Origin: Metridium senile
Taxonomy: Eukaryota > Cnidaria > Anthozoa > Actiniaria > Metridiidae
Length of the DNA: 64,000 nucleotides
Assembly: GCA_949775045.1 (NCBI GenBank)
Contig: OX459102.1
Coordinates: 13,996,772 to 14,060,771, forward strand
Reading direction: 5' to 3'
Position 1 is the stretch's first letter. Every line of letters begins with the position of its first letter. The position numbers and the translations under genes were made by a program. Under the pieces are notes generated by a model. That model saw only the letters and a list, made by a program, of their open reading frames with translations, had not been told where the DNA came from and made no database searches. Of this stretch, positions 36,317 through 48,459 are shown in pieces.

Positions 36317-37674
36317 TCTACCGTTCTATACTAATTCATAATTCCTTTCGGTCGCGCAATCACCGTTCTCTCCAACAACCTTTTTTAAAAAGTTGTATGT
36401 TATCCAGCACGTACAAGTCCTAAAAGCATGGTGACTTTTCTATATGAGTTAAGACTTCATGTTTGCCATGGTAATTGATTGTCCCTTGTACTTCAGTAGA
36501 CAACTCAAGAGAAGCCGACATTCAGACCGAAGTCATTTATTTTTTACTTAGCTTGTTACATAAGTGTAAGCAAACATGTATACAGGCAGTTCTCTAAGAG
36601 ATTCGGAAAACCTTTTGGCATACAATTAGAGTTTAAAATAGCCTTTAAAAGAAAATTGCCGTTGTGTTTTTAAAGACTAATAATTGCATATTATTAACAT
36701 CATCGTCGTCTCTCGACTTCAGTTTCCGATCAACATAATGCAGCAGCATAGTAACAATCAAGTGTTTCTCAACGTGTAAAAAGAGCTACAATTTACTGAC
36801 ATTTTATTTAGGTCTTTAATCCTTCGTTTAAGTAAATTATAACCATAGAAGCTTGAGGTTAATTATGATGACAATAGGTAGAAGTGTAATTGGACATTTT
36901 TATGTTCCATGTTTGCGAAGAGACTCGTTAGGACCTTTTGGGTTCTTTGTTCATTTTGATAACTGAACTGCTGAAAATTACTAAATCAGATTCAAGAGAA
37001 TAATTGAATAGTAAGGTTGAGCTGAACAAGTGCTTCAGTTTTAGATAAATAATTATTGAAACCTTTTGTGAACAATAATATATAAATAAATAAATAATTT
37101 TTAATATATGAATATAAATAAATAAGCGAATAAATAAATGTAATTTCAGACAAAAAGTATGGACACCTTTTGTTATATTTCTTTGGAAAAACCATCACCT
37201 TTTAATTTGAACCAAGAAACTTTCTATATCTAATTATTCTTGCTAGTCAAGTATGACTGACTATCATTGACGTTTGCGGTTCCAGATCCAGATTGACGGA
37301 AGGCAAGTTTACTGATATAGATATATATATATATTCCTAACCAGTATCGTGTAATTAGTACAAAAAACACTCAAGATTTTGTCTATGATATTTACGTAAA
37401 GAAAAGTCGGAACTTCTTTGCAATTATATAGTCGTCATGGAAAGGTCGAAATGTCGTTAAAATTTAAAATTAAAAGTTTCGATTTTCGAAAATCAATCAA
37501 TATAAATGAACATTGTTCATTTGTAGTTGATAAATCAGATGAATAATAGAAACAAAAAAAATTCCCTCGAGGAGTTTCATAATTTATATACAATTCAGCC
37601 GATCATAAAGTACTCTCAAAAGTGAACATGATTTAATTGATCGAAAACGTTTGTTAAAGGAAATAACCTAACTA
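36317..37674. other. intergenic, nothing recognised
   Basis: AT-rich, with (TA)n at 37316-37333. No gene. Confidence 0.5.
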
Positions 37675-37844
37675 TATACACCTGATTGCAAGAACGTTGT
37701 CCTGGTTGTAATTTAGTGGGAAAGGAATTCATTAAAAGATAAAAGAAGATCACTTAAGCTGAACTCTTTCTTGCGTTATTCCTTTCTTACTAAATCACTT
37801 ATGTTCTTTTTTCGCGTGACAACATTGTTGAAACAAGGTGTACA
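37675..37844. mobile_element. MITE family A copy 2
   Basis: TATACACCTGATTGCAAGAA at the left and GTTGAAACAAGGTGTACA at the right are inverted. Inner parts (GTTGTC / GACAAC, AATTTAGTGGGAAAGGAAT / ATTCCTTTCTTACTAAAT) match the 20449-20641 element. Shorter and more diverged than copy 1. Confidence 0.7.
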
Positions 37845-38194
37845 TCTCAATGTTAGTTTATAGAGCGAGAAAGGTGTTTTATCAGCTGATAAAGATCAGA
37901 GTCTCCGTCTTATTTATGAGTTATTTTTGCACGAGCGGCAGCATCTTTATCTGGTATAAAGACGCCATCACGTGATGCAATTCTATGAATCTAATTGGAT
38001 AGTATTCTCGTGAATTATTCATGAATTTAATAAATTGTTCTATTTGACTAATAAGGGTGTGATATTAAAATCAAAAAATAATTTGATACGGCTGGACTGC
38101 ATTTCCACAAGAGAAATATGATTTTCACAAAAAGGTTATGAAAGGCGAAAGGGCATCAAAGAGTAAAAAAAAGTCAATCAAAAACATTAGATTA
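37845..38194. other. intergenic, nothing recognised
   Basis: No supported feature. Confidence 0.5.
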
Positions 38195-38262
38195 TGCTAT
38201 TTCGAAAATCATTGTCGCAATCAAAATTGGAGTCCACACTTCACGAACAGCTTACAAAGGAT
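38195..38262. mobile_element. single arm of MITE family B
   Basis: ATTTCGAAAATCATTGTCGC, then TGGAGTCCACACTTCACGAA and TTACAAAGGA, match the terminal arms of the 56466-56759 element. Only one arm is seen here. Confidence 0.6.
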
Positions 38263-38282
38263 AAAGGCTTTTTTTTATTTAG

Positions 38283-38540
38283 CATACAGCTATTTCAAAA
38301 AACGTAGAACACTGCATACTGAATAGTGCACTGCAAGACCGAAATGCATTTTGGGTCATGTAATATTGTTTAAAGTAAAGTATATAATAATTTAGTTATT
38401 TTATTTTTAGTGCATTCCATTAAAACTAACTATGTATGAGTTAGTTATGGGTAGTAAATATCGCTGTATATATATATTTATTTCTAATTTCAAATCAATG
38501 AGACCCACAATGCCCTTTGGTCTTTTGAAATAGCCGTATG
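38283..38540. mobile_element. inverted-repeat element of about 258 bp
   Basis: The left end CATACAGCTATTTCAAAA mirrors the right end TTTTGAAATAGCCGTATG. A second inverted block (GACCGAAATGCATTTTGGGT at 38338-38357 against ACCCACAATGCCCTTTGGTC at 38503-38522) lies further in. The AT-rich centre is non-coding. Confidence 0.75.
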
Positions 38541-39169
38541 TATATTTTGGTTATACGCGTGTTAATGTTTACTGGAAATTGACTGGAACCGAATTAAGAT
38601 TTTGTCCGAGCGGGCATGGACTTTAGTATGTAATTTTAGAATATATGGTAATAAATTAACAACCGCTTTTCAAGAAGGGAAATTCGAGATTTGTATTGCT
38701 TTCTTTGAAACGCAATAGAGTGTTCACATGAAAGAAAGGCTACCCAGTCAAGTAAAATATTTGTTCAAATGGGCCGCCATTTTTCGACTTCGTATTAGCC
38801 AAGAAATGTAGGAAATTTATGTCACGTGATTGAAACTTTGATTAAATGTTTAAAAATACAGACTTGATAAATACAGAGGGCAATCAATGTCTTTCCTATC
38901 ATTTTTTAATCTCTACTTTTTAAAACACTTAAAAATCAAGTGATACGTGATTCTGTGTTTTAGTTTTCAGCAGTTGAGAAAATTCAATTGTTGACTGGAT
39001 AGTGAGTAACAGTGGGTATGGAATAAGACTTATGAAATCATTATTGACAATAAATACCAGTATCGAGCATTTAGAGTGAACTTATATGGTGTCACGTGAC
39101 ATTTCTAACTGATGATGTTAATTAACTTTGTTTCTGGTGGACAATGCTAATGATATTGACTGTAGGGTC
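38541..39169. other. intergenic, nothing recognised
   Basis: No supported gene. Confidence 0.5.
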
Positions 39170-39439
39170 TTTATATCCCCGGGGGGGGGGGGGGGGGGGA
39201 TACTTCTTGGGTGAGGGTGTACCGCCGGATCATCAAAACCCTGACCCTATCCCAGACCTAGAATTTTGATTTTAAATACCCTACCCCAGACTAAATCGCT
39301 TTCTGTTTCGGCAGAAAACGTAGTCTAGCAGGCTAAAAAATGATCCCCTACCCCAGACCTAAAAGCCGAAAATCATACGGCACATACCCGTATAGCAAAT
39401 ATAGGGGAGTACCAGCCCCACCTCCACCCGGGTTTATAT
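39170..39439. mobile_element. G-run-terminated MITE with a 7 bp duplication
   Basis: The element 39177-39432 starts CCCC followed by 19 G and ATACTTCTTGGG, and ends GGGGAGTACCAGCCCCACCT then CCACCCGGG. The ends are inverted copies of a CCCGGG...GGTACTCCC-like repeat. TTTATAT occurs directly on both sides (39170-39176, 39433-39439). About 250 bp, non-coding, with CCCTA(C/T)CCCAGAC repeated three times inside. The flank duplication is near the 8 bp typical of hAT elements, so hAT-like is a tentative class. Confidence 0.7.
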
Positions 39440-39705
39440 ATCTTGATCTATCAATGTGTTTGTTTATCTCTGTATTTATATTTTTATTATTTTATTGATA
39501 AAGAAAGTAAAACACTAGATATTGACAAACACTTTAGAGCAAAACATTTTTCAATCCATTTTTTTTATCTCTTGATCTCTTGATCTATCAATGTGTTTTT
39601 ATCTTTTTTTATTATTATTTTATTGATAAAGAAAGTAAGATAGATAGATATAAAGACTAATAGATATTGACAAACACTTTAGAGCCAAACATTTTTCAAT
39701 CAATT
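39440..39705. repeat. direct duplication of about 130 bp
   Basis: Two copies share TCTTGATCTATCAATGTGTT, TTATTTTATTGATAAAGAAA, GATATTGACAAACACTTTAG and AACATTTTTCAATC. Confidence 0.8.
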
Positions 39706-40050
39706 TTTTATTTTTGTTTATATGAAACGTTAGTCTTTGTTGTTTTCTAGAATTCTAGTTCCATGTCGCATTTCTTTTGCCATTTGTAATTAGTGCAGGC
39801 TAAATGGTATAGTAGATCGATTGACTGACGTATTCGTAGTTTCCGCTTACCTCGATATTTTTTTTTTATAATGGACTCCAAGTTGATTACCTCGTGTATA
39901 TCATGTATCTAGTATATTTTAGACAATATCTTATTTCTTTAGGGATTATATATTCTATTAAGATATATATTCTATTTATATCATTTTAATTAAGAGTTGT
40001 GTTAAGTTTAGATTTGTCGTGCCTTGTATTTGAAATTTCTTGAGTTTTCG
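39706..40050. other. intergenic, nothing recognised
   Basis: AT-rich. No gene. Confidence 0.5.
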
Positions 40051-40615
40051 TTTAGTATTTTTCTCATCTATTTAGTTAATTGATCCTCTCTCCATAGCAT
40101 TTCAATTTGATTTAGAGTTGTGTCATTCGTCGTGCAAGTTCATAATCACCATCTTTATTAAGTCAGTAAACGAGTTGTACAGCACCATTTTTCTCATTTA
40201 TTTAGTTAATATATTGATCCTCTCTCCATAGCATTTCAATTTGATTTAGAGTTGTGTCATTCGTCGTGCAAGTTCATCATCATCATCTTTATTAAGTCAG
40301 TAAAGCCTGCACAGCATCAAACTAACTATACGTTAAGTTGTTGTTTCCTTTTGTATTTTTCTCATTTATTTAGTTAATATATTGATCCTCTCTTCATAGC
40401 ATTTCAATATGATTTAGAGTTGTGTCATTCGTCGTGCAAGTTCATCAATATCATCATCTTTATTAAGTCAGTAAAGCCTGCACATGCAGCATCACACTAA
40501 CTATACGTTAAGTTGTTGTTTCCTTTTGTATTTTTCTCATTTATTTAGTTAATATATTGATCCTCTCTTCATAGCATTTCAATTTGATTTAGAGTTGTGT
40601 CATTCGTCATTCATC
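40051..40615. repeat. tandem array, four units of about 130-176 bp
   Basis: Units start at TTTTTCTCAT near 40057, 40188, 40354 and 40530. Each runs through TTAGTTAAT..ATTGATCCTC, CATAGCATTTCAAT, GATTTAGAGTTGTGTCATTC, GTCGTGCAAGTTCAT, ATCTTTATTAAGTCAGTAAA and, in units 2-3, CTAACTATACGTTAAGTTGT. The last unit is truncated. The units are very similar, so the expansion looks recent. Confidence 0.9.
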
Positions 40616-43284
40616 GTAAGTTGTTGTTTCCTTTGCTATTTTTCTTTACTATTTTTTTTTTATTTTTCATTTCTGAAGTGAATTTATCTTTTTTTTTTTC
40701 ATTTTTGAAGTATGAATTCGTGTGCATTGTACATGTATTAAAGTAAGGAATCCCTGAGTATTTTCTTTGATAGCTCATATACCTAAATATAGAAAACTCG
40801 AGATTGTTATAAGTAAAATGCAGTGTAGAACAATCTTGTTTTTCTTTCAAAAATAGAGGGATTATTTACAGCCTAGTATAATATCTAATATAATATATCA
40901 TAAACTCCGCTACACTATATATTGTCGTACAGACAAGAGCGGATTCATTTAGTGTTTAGTGGACTTTGTTAGAGTGCATTGTCTCAAAGTATCATGTACT
41001 AGGCTCAATATTTGGTGTTTTTCGGCATTTTGTTAAAGTTTTCCTTTGCGCACTTCACTAAATTAAGCCACAATATGATATCACTGCTCAGTAGACACTG
41101 AAGACTTTAAAGTTCATACAAACAAGTTAGAGCTCATTCACTCAGTCAAGGGATCATTTTCTTATTGTTATTGCGAATACCCTTAAAGTTTACAACGGTC
41201 ATCTTTGAAGTATTCGATCGGAACATATACGAACAATATTGGAAACGATCATAATATTTACAAAAACAAAATCATTTTTAAACCGCGGTATATAACTTTA
41301 GTGGATATTTCTACTGATATGTATCATGATGTGCATATTGGATATGGCGGCAAAATAGAAAATGGTAGGTTCTTCTTGTTTTCAAATCAATTCCGGCTTA
41401 TTTAAGAAGTGTGTATGATTATGATCGTCGCGAAATAAGCAATTTATGCAATTGCAATTATAGAAGCCAGAAAAAAAAATCGGGACTTCAACGGGATCAT
41501 ACACACATCATATAATCGCGGATCAGACCCACATACGTATTTATTTAAGAACCTAGAATGAAGTACTCTTTTTTGGATCTAAAGCCAAGGCGTTACCTAA
41601 AACAAATTGTCGATACAGGGTAAGATTTGATGCACGACACTGCATCTTTGTTAGCACTGATAGCTAATTTTGCCATAAGTAATTTTTAGTTACTTACTCT
41701 TTTCTCATTTTGTATATTTCCTTTGCTTTACTTTTTACTTTACATTTCTTCTCTTCATTTTTCCCTTTATTTTTTTCCTTTTTCTTTCTTTTATTGATGT
41801 TCATTATACATTTCCCTATTTTTGTCTTTTCTCTCTTCGTATTTTTGTCATTTTTTCTTCTTTTGTCTTTTTTTACTTTATTGACTTTTTTTCTTGTACT
41901 TTCCTTTTTCCTTTTGCATCATTTCCTTTATAAATATCCTCTATTAACTTTATTCAATTAGTTTGAGACTAACTCTTGACATTCCTTCTATAGAAATTTC
42001 AGACATCGAATGAGAATAGCTCTCAGCATGCTAAGTAGTTGTTCGTCATTGTCCAATATATATGATAGTCGCATATTTCAAAGAATTAAAAGCAGAACAT
42101 TATATTGTTTTCTTACTGCCCGTGTGGTCTTTTCCGGAAAATACATTTGTCAAATGATAATGTTGTTTATTTACAAGTTCTTATAGTTTTCCATTATTCC
42201 AAAAGGGAACAAAAATTGAATACCTCATGATAAAGTGAAAAGCACTCATTACCGGCAGAAACAATTCTTTATAATGAAGTGAAAGGCCTTTTCTCTGCGG
42301 TCAATTTTATAAAGCTTTTAAAAAGTTTTTATTTGCTATTCTATCCTGCCATTTGTTTACTTTCTGAAACTTCCGTTATTTTCTATCAGCCTTTTGATTT
42401 GAAGAAAAAGACATCAAAATGCAAGATTTAAAAAAATAAGCATTTCTACAGCTTGTATATTTTTACTAAAAATTAAAAGGAACTCTTTGAAATACGCTAA
42501 AATAAATACGAATATTCCGATTTTTCCCTGATGAAAAAACTTTTTTTAATTTACTTAATGTAAATTGATTATTATAGAAATAGGAAATAATCAGGAAAAA
42601 ATGGGATTTCAAGGAGACTGCTACTTAACATTATTTCTTTTAACTACTCATGGTCAATATTCAACATAATTCATATCATTGTCCTTTATTATATTCCATA
42701 AAAGGAAATTATCTTTTGAAGCGGACTCTGACGTTATATTCACTAAAACTCGAACTCTCTCGAGTTTAATTATTTTTAGACAAATATTGGAATCATGAAT
42801 TAATACTCAATTCATTCTCAAAATTAAGTATAAATTATACCTTATCATTATTTTTCGATAACATCATGCATGGTTGTCACATCTTCAAGTCTCTTTATCG
42901 ATAGAAAAGACGGAATAATAGTTTAGATGTTATCGTGCTGTTTTCTGATGTTTATTTTGATAGAGCAGCCCCCACTATCACATCTTGAGTTAATGGTCAT
43001 TCTTTGTTCCGCAAACTGAAATAGCTAGCTCAAAAGGATAATAACATTTGCAAGTTATTTCGTCTGTGAAAAACGAAGATGTCCAACAAGTTCGGTGTCA
43101 TTTTGAGCCCTTTCATCGCTGTCAATGTTTGTAGTTATTATTATCATCGCTAGCTAGCGCTCTCGTCATGATGATCATCATTATAACTATCATCACCATC
43201 ACTTTGGGTCACTCGTTTGAATCGTAAAGAAAGAAGCTGTACTCCAATATGTGAAAATACTCGAAAAAACACGTGGAGATCTAC
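40616..43284. other. intergenic, no gene supported
   Basis: Includes a T/C-rich tract at 41700-41920 with artefactual Phe/Leu frames. Nothing else is recognised. Confidence 0.45.
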
Positions 43285-44055
43285 AGGTGGTTCCTCTTAT
43301 CATCATCATCATCATCATCATCATCGTTATCATCATCAGCAGCAGCATCATCATCATCATCAACATCATCAACATCATCATCATCATCATCATCAACAAC
43401 ATCATCATCATCAACATCATCATCATCATCATCATCATCATCAACAACAAAAACACCATTGCCATCAAGATTACCATCATCATCGACATCATCATCATCA
43501 TCATCAACAACGACAACATCATTGCCATCAAGATTACCATTATCATCATCGCATCATCGACATCATCATCATCAACACCGACAACATCATTGCCATCAAG
43601 ATTACCAATATCATCATCGATATCATCACTCAACAATAACAACGGCAACATTTTTTTAATCAATATTATTATCATCCGGATAGCAGCTTATCACCATCAA
43701 CAACATCATCATCATCAACATCATCATCATCATCATCATCAACAACAAAAACACCATTGCCATCAAGATTACCATCATCATCGACATCATCATCATCATC
43801 AACAACGACAACATCATTGCCATCAAGATTACCATTATCATCATCGCATCATCGACATCATCATCATCAACAACGACAACATCATTGCCATCAAGATTAC
43901 CAATATCATCATCGATATCATCACTCAACAATAACAACGGCAACATTTTTTTAATCAATATTATTATCATCCGGATAGCAGCTTATCACCATCAATAACA
44001 ACATATTCATCATCAAGAATAGCATAGTACTCATCACCATAGTCATCATACATCA
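43285..44055. repeat. (CAT)n microsatellite with a roughly 295 bp internal duplication
   Basis: Trinucleotide CAT/CAA runs carry non-repeat landmarks twice. AACACCATTGCCATCAAGAT, then TTACCAATATCATCATCGAT, ACAACGGCAACATTTTTTTA and ATCATCCGGATAGCAGCTTA recur at an offset of 295-298 bp. Copy 1 is about 43440-43700 and copy 2 about 43738-43995. Long His-, Ser-, Ile- or Met-rich open frames on both strands are artefacts of the repeat. Confidence 0.9.
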
Positions 44056-44570
44056 TTGCAGGTCCTGTAAGTTAAATAATATATAAGGTATAATAATTGT
44101 AATGGGGCCGCAAATAAACAATATGCCCGACAAAAGTCATGTTATTCCCTATTAGGTCAAGTTTCAGAAAAATAAAGACATGCATTTGTGAATTTTTTTT
44201 AAACAGGGCTGATGCGGTATGATTTGTGGCCTGCCAAAATTCAGTCTCGCCTCCTAGGCGCGCGTTTTCACTAGGGCAGTTTTTATTTGGCCTAGTATAT
44301 TGATGGTAATAAGTTATAATGTCAAAAAAGTTTTATAATTAAATAATTATTAATCAAAACTTTAAATTTGTAAAAATGTTTACAAATTATGTTTTATACT
44401 TTTAATTACGAGATATTAAAAAATATTCTTTCCTTAACTTCGATTTAATGTCACGTTCAAAAAGAAAATGTTTAAAGTATTAAGTATAAATAAAGTATTG
44501 GACTTTGAAATTAAAATTGAAATGTATGTGCCAAATGTTGCTGTTGCTGGCTTTAATTAATACATAAATT
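44056..44570. other. intergenic, nothing recognised
   Basis: A GC-rich patch lies at 44244-44265 (CGCCTCCTAGGCGCGCG). No gene. Confidence 0.45.
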
Positions 44571-45045
44571 AACGTGAAAAAACTTTAAATTTTTGAAAAA
44601 TCTACAAAATAACCGTGCATATACATCTTGAGAAATTATATAATGTGACACACTTTTGTGTTATATTTATTTGAAATATGGGGGGGAAAAATAATTAAAA
44701 TGTCATATTATTTTATTTAAACGTGAGTAGCTTTGAATTTCTGAAAAATCTACAAAACATCCGTGCATATACGTCCTGAGAAATTAAATTATTTAATGTG
44801 ACAAACTTTTGTGTTATATCTATTTCAAACATAGAATAAAATAAACAAATATTTTTAAAATATCATATTATTTTATTTAAACGTGAGAATTTTTGAATTT
44901 CTGAAAAATCTACAAAACAACCATGCACATGCATCCTGCATTAAATTATTATTTAAAGTGACACGTTTTTGTGTTATATCTATTTCAAACATGGAAAAAA
45001 ATAATCAAACGCTTGTAAAATATCATTTTCTTTTCTAAAACGATT
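44571..45045. repeat. three tandem units of about 150-160 bp
   Basis: GAAAAATCTACAAAA occurs at about 44595, 44743 and 44903. Each is preceded by AACGTGA and followed by CCRTGCAYATRC, AATTAAATTAT-like sequence, GTGACA, TTTTGTGTTATAT and ATTTCAAACATRGAA. Confidence 0.85.
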
Positions 45046-47388
45046 AGAATATACCATTCCAATGTGTTTATTTACAGGGTTTCTATAGATATCTTCATTT
45101 ATTCATTATCAGCTATTTTAAGGTTGTTGCTACGTGAAATATATCTTTAAGATTTTTCAGGCTTTCCGGCCGCGGTATTATCAAACATGTTCCTTCCTTA
45201 CTTGAAGTTGTTATTGTTGTTATTACTATTTAAATTTTCTTCGTTTTATAGACTGTGTTATCCTTTTTTCTAATTTTGAGTTGATTAGAATATTTTGTTT
45301 CTGAGCCTTTTATCAAATTATTTCTAATTCTATCAGTTTTAGAGCTTTTCTACCCCTTTCAATAATTTTTCTTCCATATTCTCTATATATTCTTCGAATT
45401 TTATATTTTTCTACACATTCACAAATAAAAATAATTTTTACACATCAAAATAATATTTTTCAAATAAAATTATTATATTAAGTTAAAATTCTGAGGAAGA
45501 AGAAAAAGAAAAAAGCTGTTAGTCGCGGCGATATGGTGCCCTGAAGGAAGATACGCATTTGCAAAACACTACTTTATATTCTCTCAAATATTCTCCGTGA
45601 TTGTGATGTATTTCTCATTTGTATTCTTTTTTATCTTTTATTTTTCATTTTGTTGTTTTTCATTTAAGTTTCTGGAGTTTTAAGTTGCAGTCGCTCGGTT
45701 ACTATAATGCTATCCTAACAATAACTTGTTAGTGTAATAATATCGTTTTATGGCCATGAAAAGCACTTTACACTTGATATGAATTAAACTTGTTCTCCAA
45801 CGCCTAATTAGAATCCTGGCCTTTCTAAAAGATAAAGTGAACATAATAGACCAAAGAGCGACATTAAAAAGTAATTAAGGCACATCAAGCAACCAATGAG
45901 ACCGACACAATTATGGTTTTCAATGGGAAACTTATTTAGTGACATTAATGGGTCAGTTTTATTGTTTGGACGACCTAATATCTTTATATCATTTGAAAAG
46001 CCTGATAAGGTAACAAAACATAAAACGCGATCATTTTGACTGAAAACAACAACTCAATACGGTTCTAATCAAATGCGCCTTAAGTATTGTGTTCCCATTT
46101 CAACGATTTGAAGTTTTGGACGACCAATTGTGAGTATGTTGCCAATGGCATCTCCGCCAAGATCTTTACGACGCTAAAGTTCAATTCCATTTTATAAATT
46201 TTGTATTCGATATTGAGATGGTGTTCCTGTTTACTGTAAGTGTTAGCAGAAGAGCTAAATCAAAAAGGATTTCAAAGATATCTTATGTATAAAGTGCTTT
46301 TTGTTACTAACTTTTTTATTAGACCAACCCGATGTTTAAGCTCATTTTACAATTTAAGTTTTCTTTTGCAATGAAAATATTTTATGCGCTTTCGTGTTGC
46401 GTATTTATTGACTTATTTTTAATCAGAAAATTGAAGTAGCACTGACTCCGAAAAATCAAGGTTTCAATTATTTTTAGCTTTTTTTGTAGAATTTGTTTCA
46501 GTCATGGTGTTAAAGTTAACCTATTTTTCGTCTGTGATCTTGGTCAGATTGGTTTTAGATTGTGCGTTTTAATGAGCAAATTATTTGCCGCAAAATGTTA
46601 ATAGTTGCAATGATCTATTCTATTCCAAAAGCCGTGTTGATATACTTTCAAGTCATCAATTTGCATAACTCCATAAACTGCTATAATCTCCTTTTTTATT
46701 TATTTAAAACTAAAGTTTCCATGCATCTTGATCTAAGTATTCTCATGGTCTTACCAATATCCACTAATCTCATTTCTTTTTTTCTCTAGGGCTTCTTAAT
46801 CAAATGAAACCAACGTACTGAAGAGAATCTTTATTCAGGAAGTTTTGGAATATTTTTATCAGCTGAAAACTAACTATTGTTTACCTATACCAAGGGTATC
46901 CCTATAACAACAGTGTGTCTTTGTTTCCAAGAAGTCTGGTCTTTTGTTTGTCAAAATTTCGAAAGATCTCTTTTATTACCAGAGTGCTGATATTGTGCTT
47001 CTGTGACCAGAGTACCGCAAACTACTTTCTGTGTTCTTATCGTACAAAAGATCAACGCCACGTTAGTATTTAGGGCCATTATCGAAGAACAATTTCAATT
47101 TGAAGAAAATCAAAAGAACGAACGTCACTCAATGCTTAAGAAAATGGACAGTGCCACAGGGAAAATAGGAAGGATGTCGAATTAATCATTGCACATCTTT
47201 GACAAAAAACTGATAGCTCTACATTTTCTAATTTGGGAAAGGACATAAAAGTCGACGATCAAATCAAATTGAAGCAAGCTGAGAGTTCGCGCTTGCCTTC
47301 ACGACTAAATTATCATCCATTTAATCTTTGGTGAAATCGTTCAAAACTCTAACATCAACTTACAGAACACGTTACGCTTCGCGGCCAC
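45046..47388. other. intergenic upstream of the GPCR
   Basis: No coding exon recognised. CTTTTTTTCTCTAG (about 46778-46791) and TCTTCTGGTTTAG (about 47439-47451) look like splice acceptors, so 5' UTR exons of the receptor gene could lie here. Confidence 0.4.
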
Positions 47389-47460
47389 TTGAAAATTAAA
47401 CTTGACATCTTTTGGAACTCTCACTTCAATAATATTGTCTTCTGGTTTAGGATATTTTCA

Positions 47461-48459
47461 ATGGCGGAAAACACAACTCAGCAATCAAATTTGTCTCACA
47501 ATGAATCGAGTACGAAGAAGAGTTTTGCCTACTTCAGTGCGGAGGCTGACATTTTCCCACTTCTTCTTGCTCTACTTGTTATTGTAATCAATTCCTGGGT
47601 TATGTACTTGGTATTCAAGCACAAGAATTTAAGGACCATTACCAATTTTATTCTATCAAGCCTCGCTTTTTCGGATTTATTGACTGGACTTTTGAGCATC
47701 CCATGTTATGTTATGTGTAATATCATAAGGAATGCACCTGTCTGCTTGGCCTCGGATGCACTTCTGAGGTTCACATCTATTTCAACAGTTGCGCATCTAT
47801 TGGCTGTTACCATTGACAGATATCTCGCAATTATGTACTCTTTAAGGTACTCCACAATAATGACCAAAGGAAGAGCTATATACACTTTAGCATTCATCTG
47901 GATTACTTCGGCGTTTCTCTCTTTGATTCACTTCAGTTGGCAGAACCCTTGGAATCATGATGTCCATAAAAAAGCGACCCAAGAAGAAAAAGACAACGAA
48001 ACACGGTATGATGTGTTCTGCTTGATAACCTACTTTGCAATACCTCTTTTCTTTATGATCTATGCATACGGGCATATTTTCTACCAAGTTTTACGACAGC
48101 ATAAAATCATGACACATGACAATCGACCGGGGTCCTCGTGTGAAACCCGTATAAACAAACATAAATGGAAAGCTGCCTTGATATTTTTAGTGATGCTTCT
48201 GGTCTACGTTATTTGCTGGCTACCTTATTTTTCTTTGAGGCTGTACTACAATTTTGTGGATCCTGATGACGTTATCAAGATACCGGTAGGACTTTTTTAC
48301 CTTATGATGTATATAAGATTCTGCACATCTTTCTTTAACCCAGTTCTATACATTCTTGGAAAGCAAGATTTTCGGAAAACAATTTTAAGCCGTTTTGAAC
48401 GAAGACCACCAAGAAGCTTTGGTGGCACTTCCTCTTTGCTAAGAAGTACAGAACTATAG
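47461..48459 (+). CDS. class A (rhodopsin-like) G-protein-coupled receptor, single exon
   Basis: Seven-helix plasma-membrane receptor of 332 residues, ligand unknown. Counting from the Met at 47461, the N-terminus has three N-glycosylation sequons (N4, N10, N14). Hallmarks seen in order: N44 in TM1, L-x3-D72 in TM2, the disulfide pair C95/C187, D119-R120-Y121 at the end of TM3, W147 in TM4, P195 in TM5, C252-W-L-P255 in TM6 and N293-P-x2-Y297 in TM7, then basic helix 8 and a short tail. All activation motifs are intact, so it should be functional. An in-frame Met at 47389 would add 24 residues. I prefer 47461 because the sequons follow it directly and a likely 3' splice site (TGGTTTAG, to 47451) precedes it. 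No intron interrupts the coding part. The DRYLAI and PxLY style resembles the amine/adenosine/melanocortin-like receptors expanded in cnidarians, but the subfamily cannot be fixed by eye. Confidence 0.93.
   Translation: MAENTTQQSNLSHNESSTKKSFAYFSAEADIFPLLLALLVIVINSWVMYLVFKHKNLRTITNFILSSLAFSDLLTGLLSIPCYVMCNIIRNAPVCLASDALLRFTSISTVAHLLAVTIDRYLAIMYSLRYSTIMTKGRAIYTLAFIWITSAFLSLIHFSWQNPWNHDVHKKATQEEKDNETRYDVFCLITYFAIPLFFMIYAYGHIFYQVLRQHKIMTHDNRPGSSCETRINKHKWKAALIFLVMLLVYVICWLPYFSLRLYYNFVDPDDVIKIPVGLFYLMMYIRFCTSFFNPVLYILGKQDFRKTILSRFERRPPRSFGGTSSLLRSTEL

Noticed and set aside
43199..43970. Long open frames rich in His, Ser, Ile or Met on both strands
   Set aside because: They translate a CAT/ATG trinucleotide array in several frames at once. 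No start context, domain or splice support.
47389..47460. Use of the upstream Met at 47389 as the GPCR start
   Set aside because: The extra 24 residues are not a recognisable signal peptide, and a probable 3' splice site at 47451 suggests the stretch is intronic.
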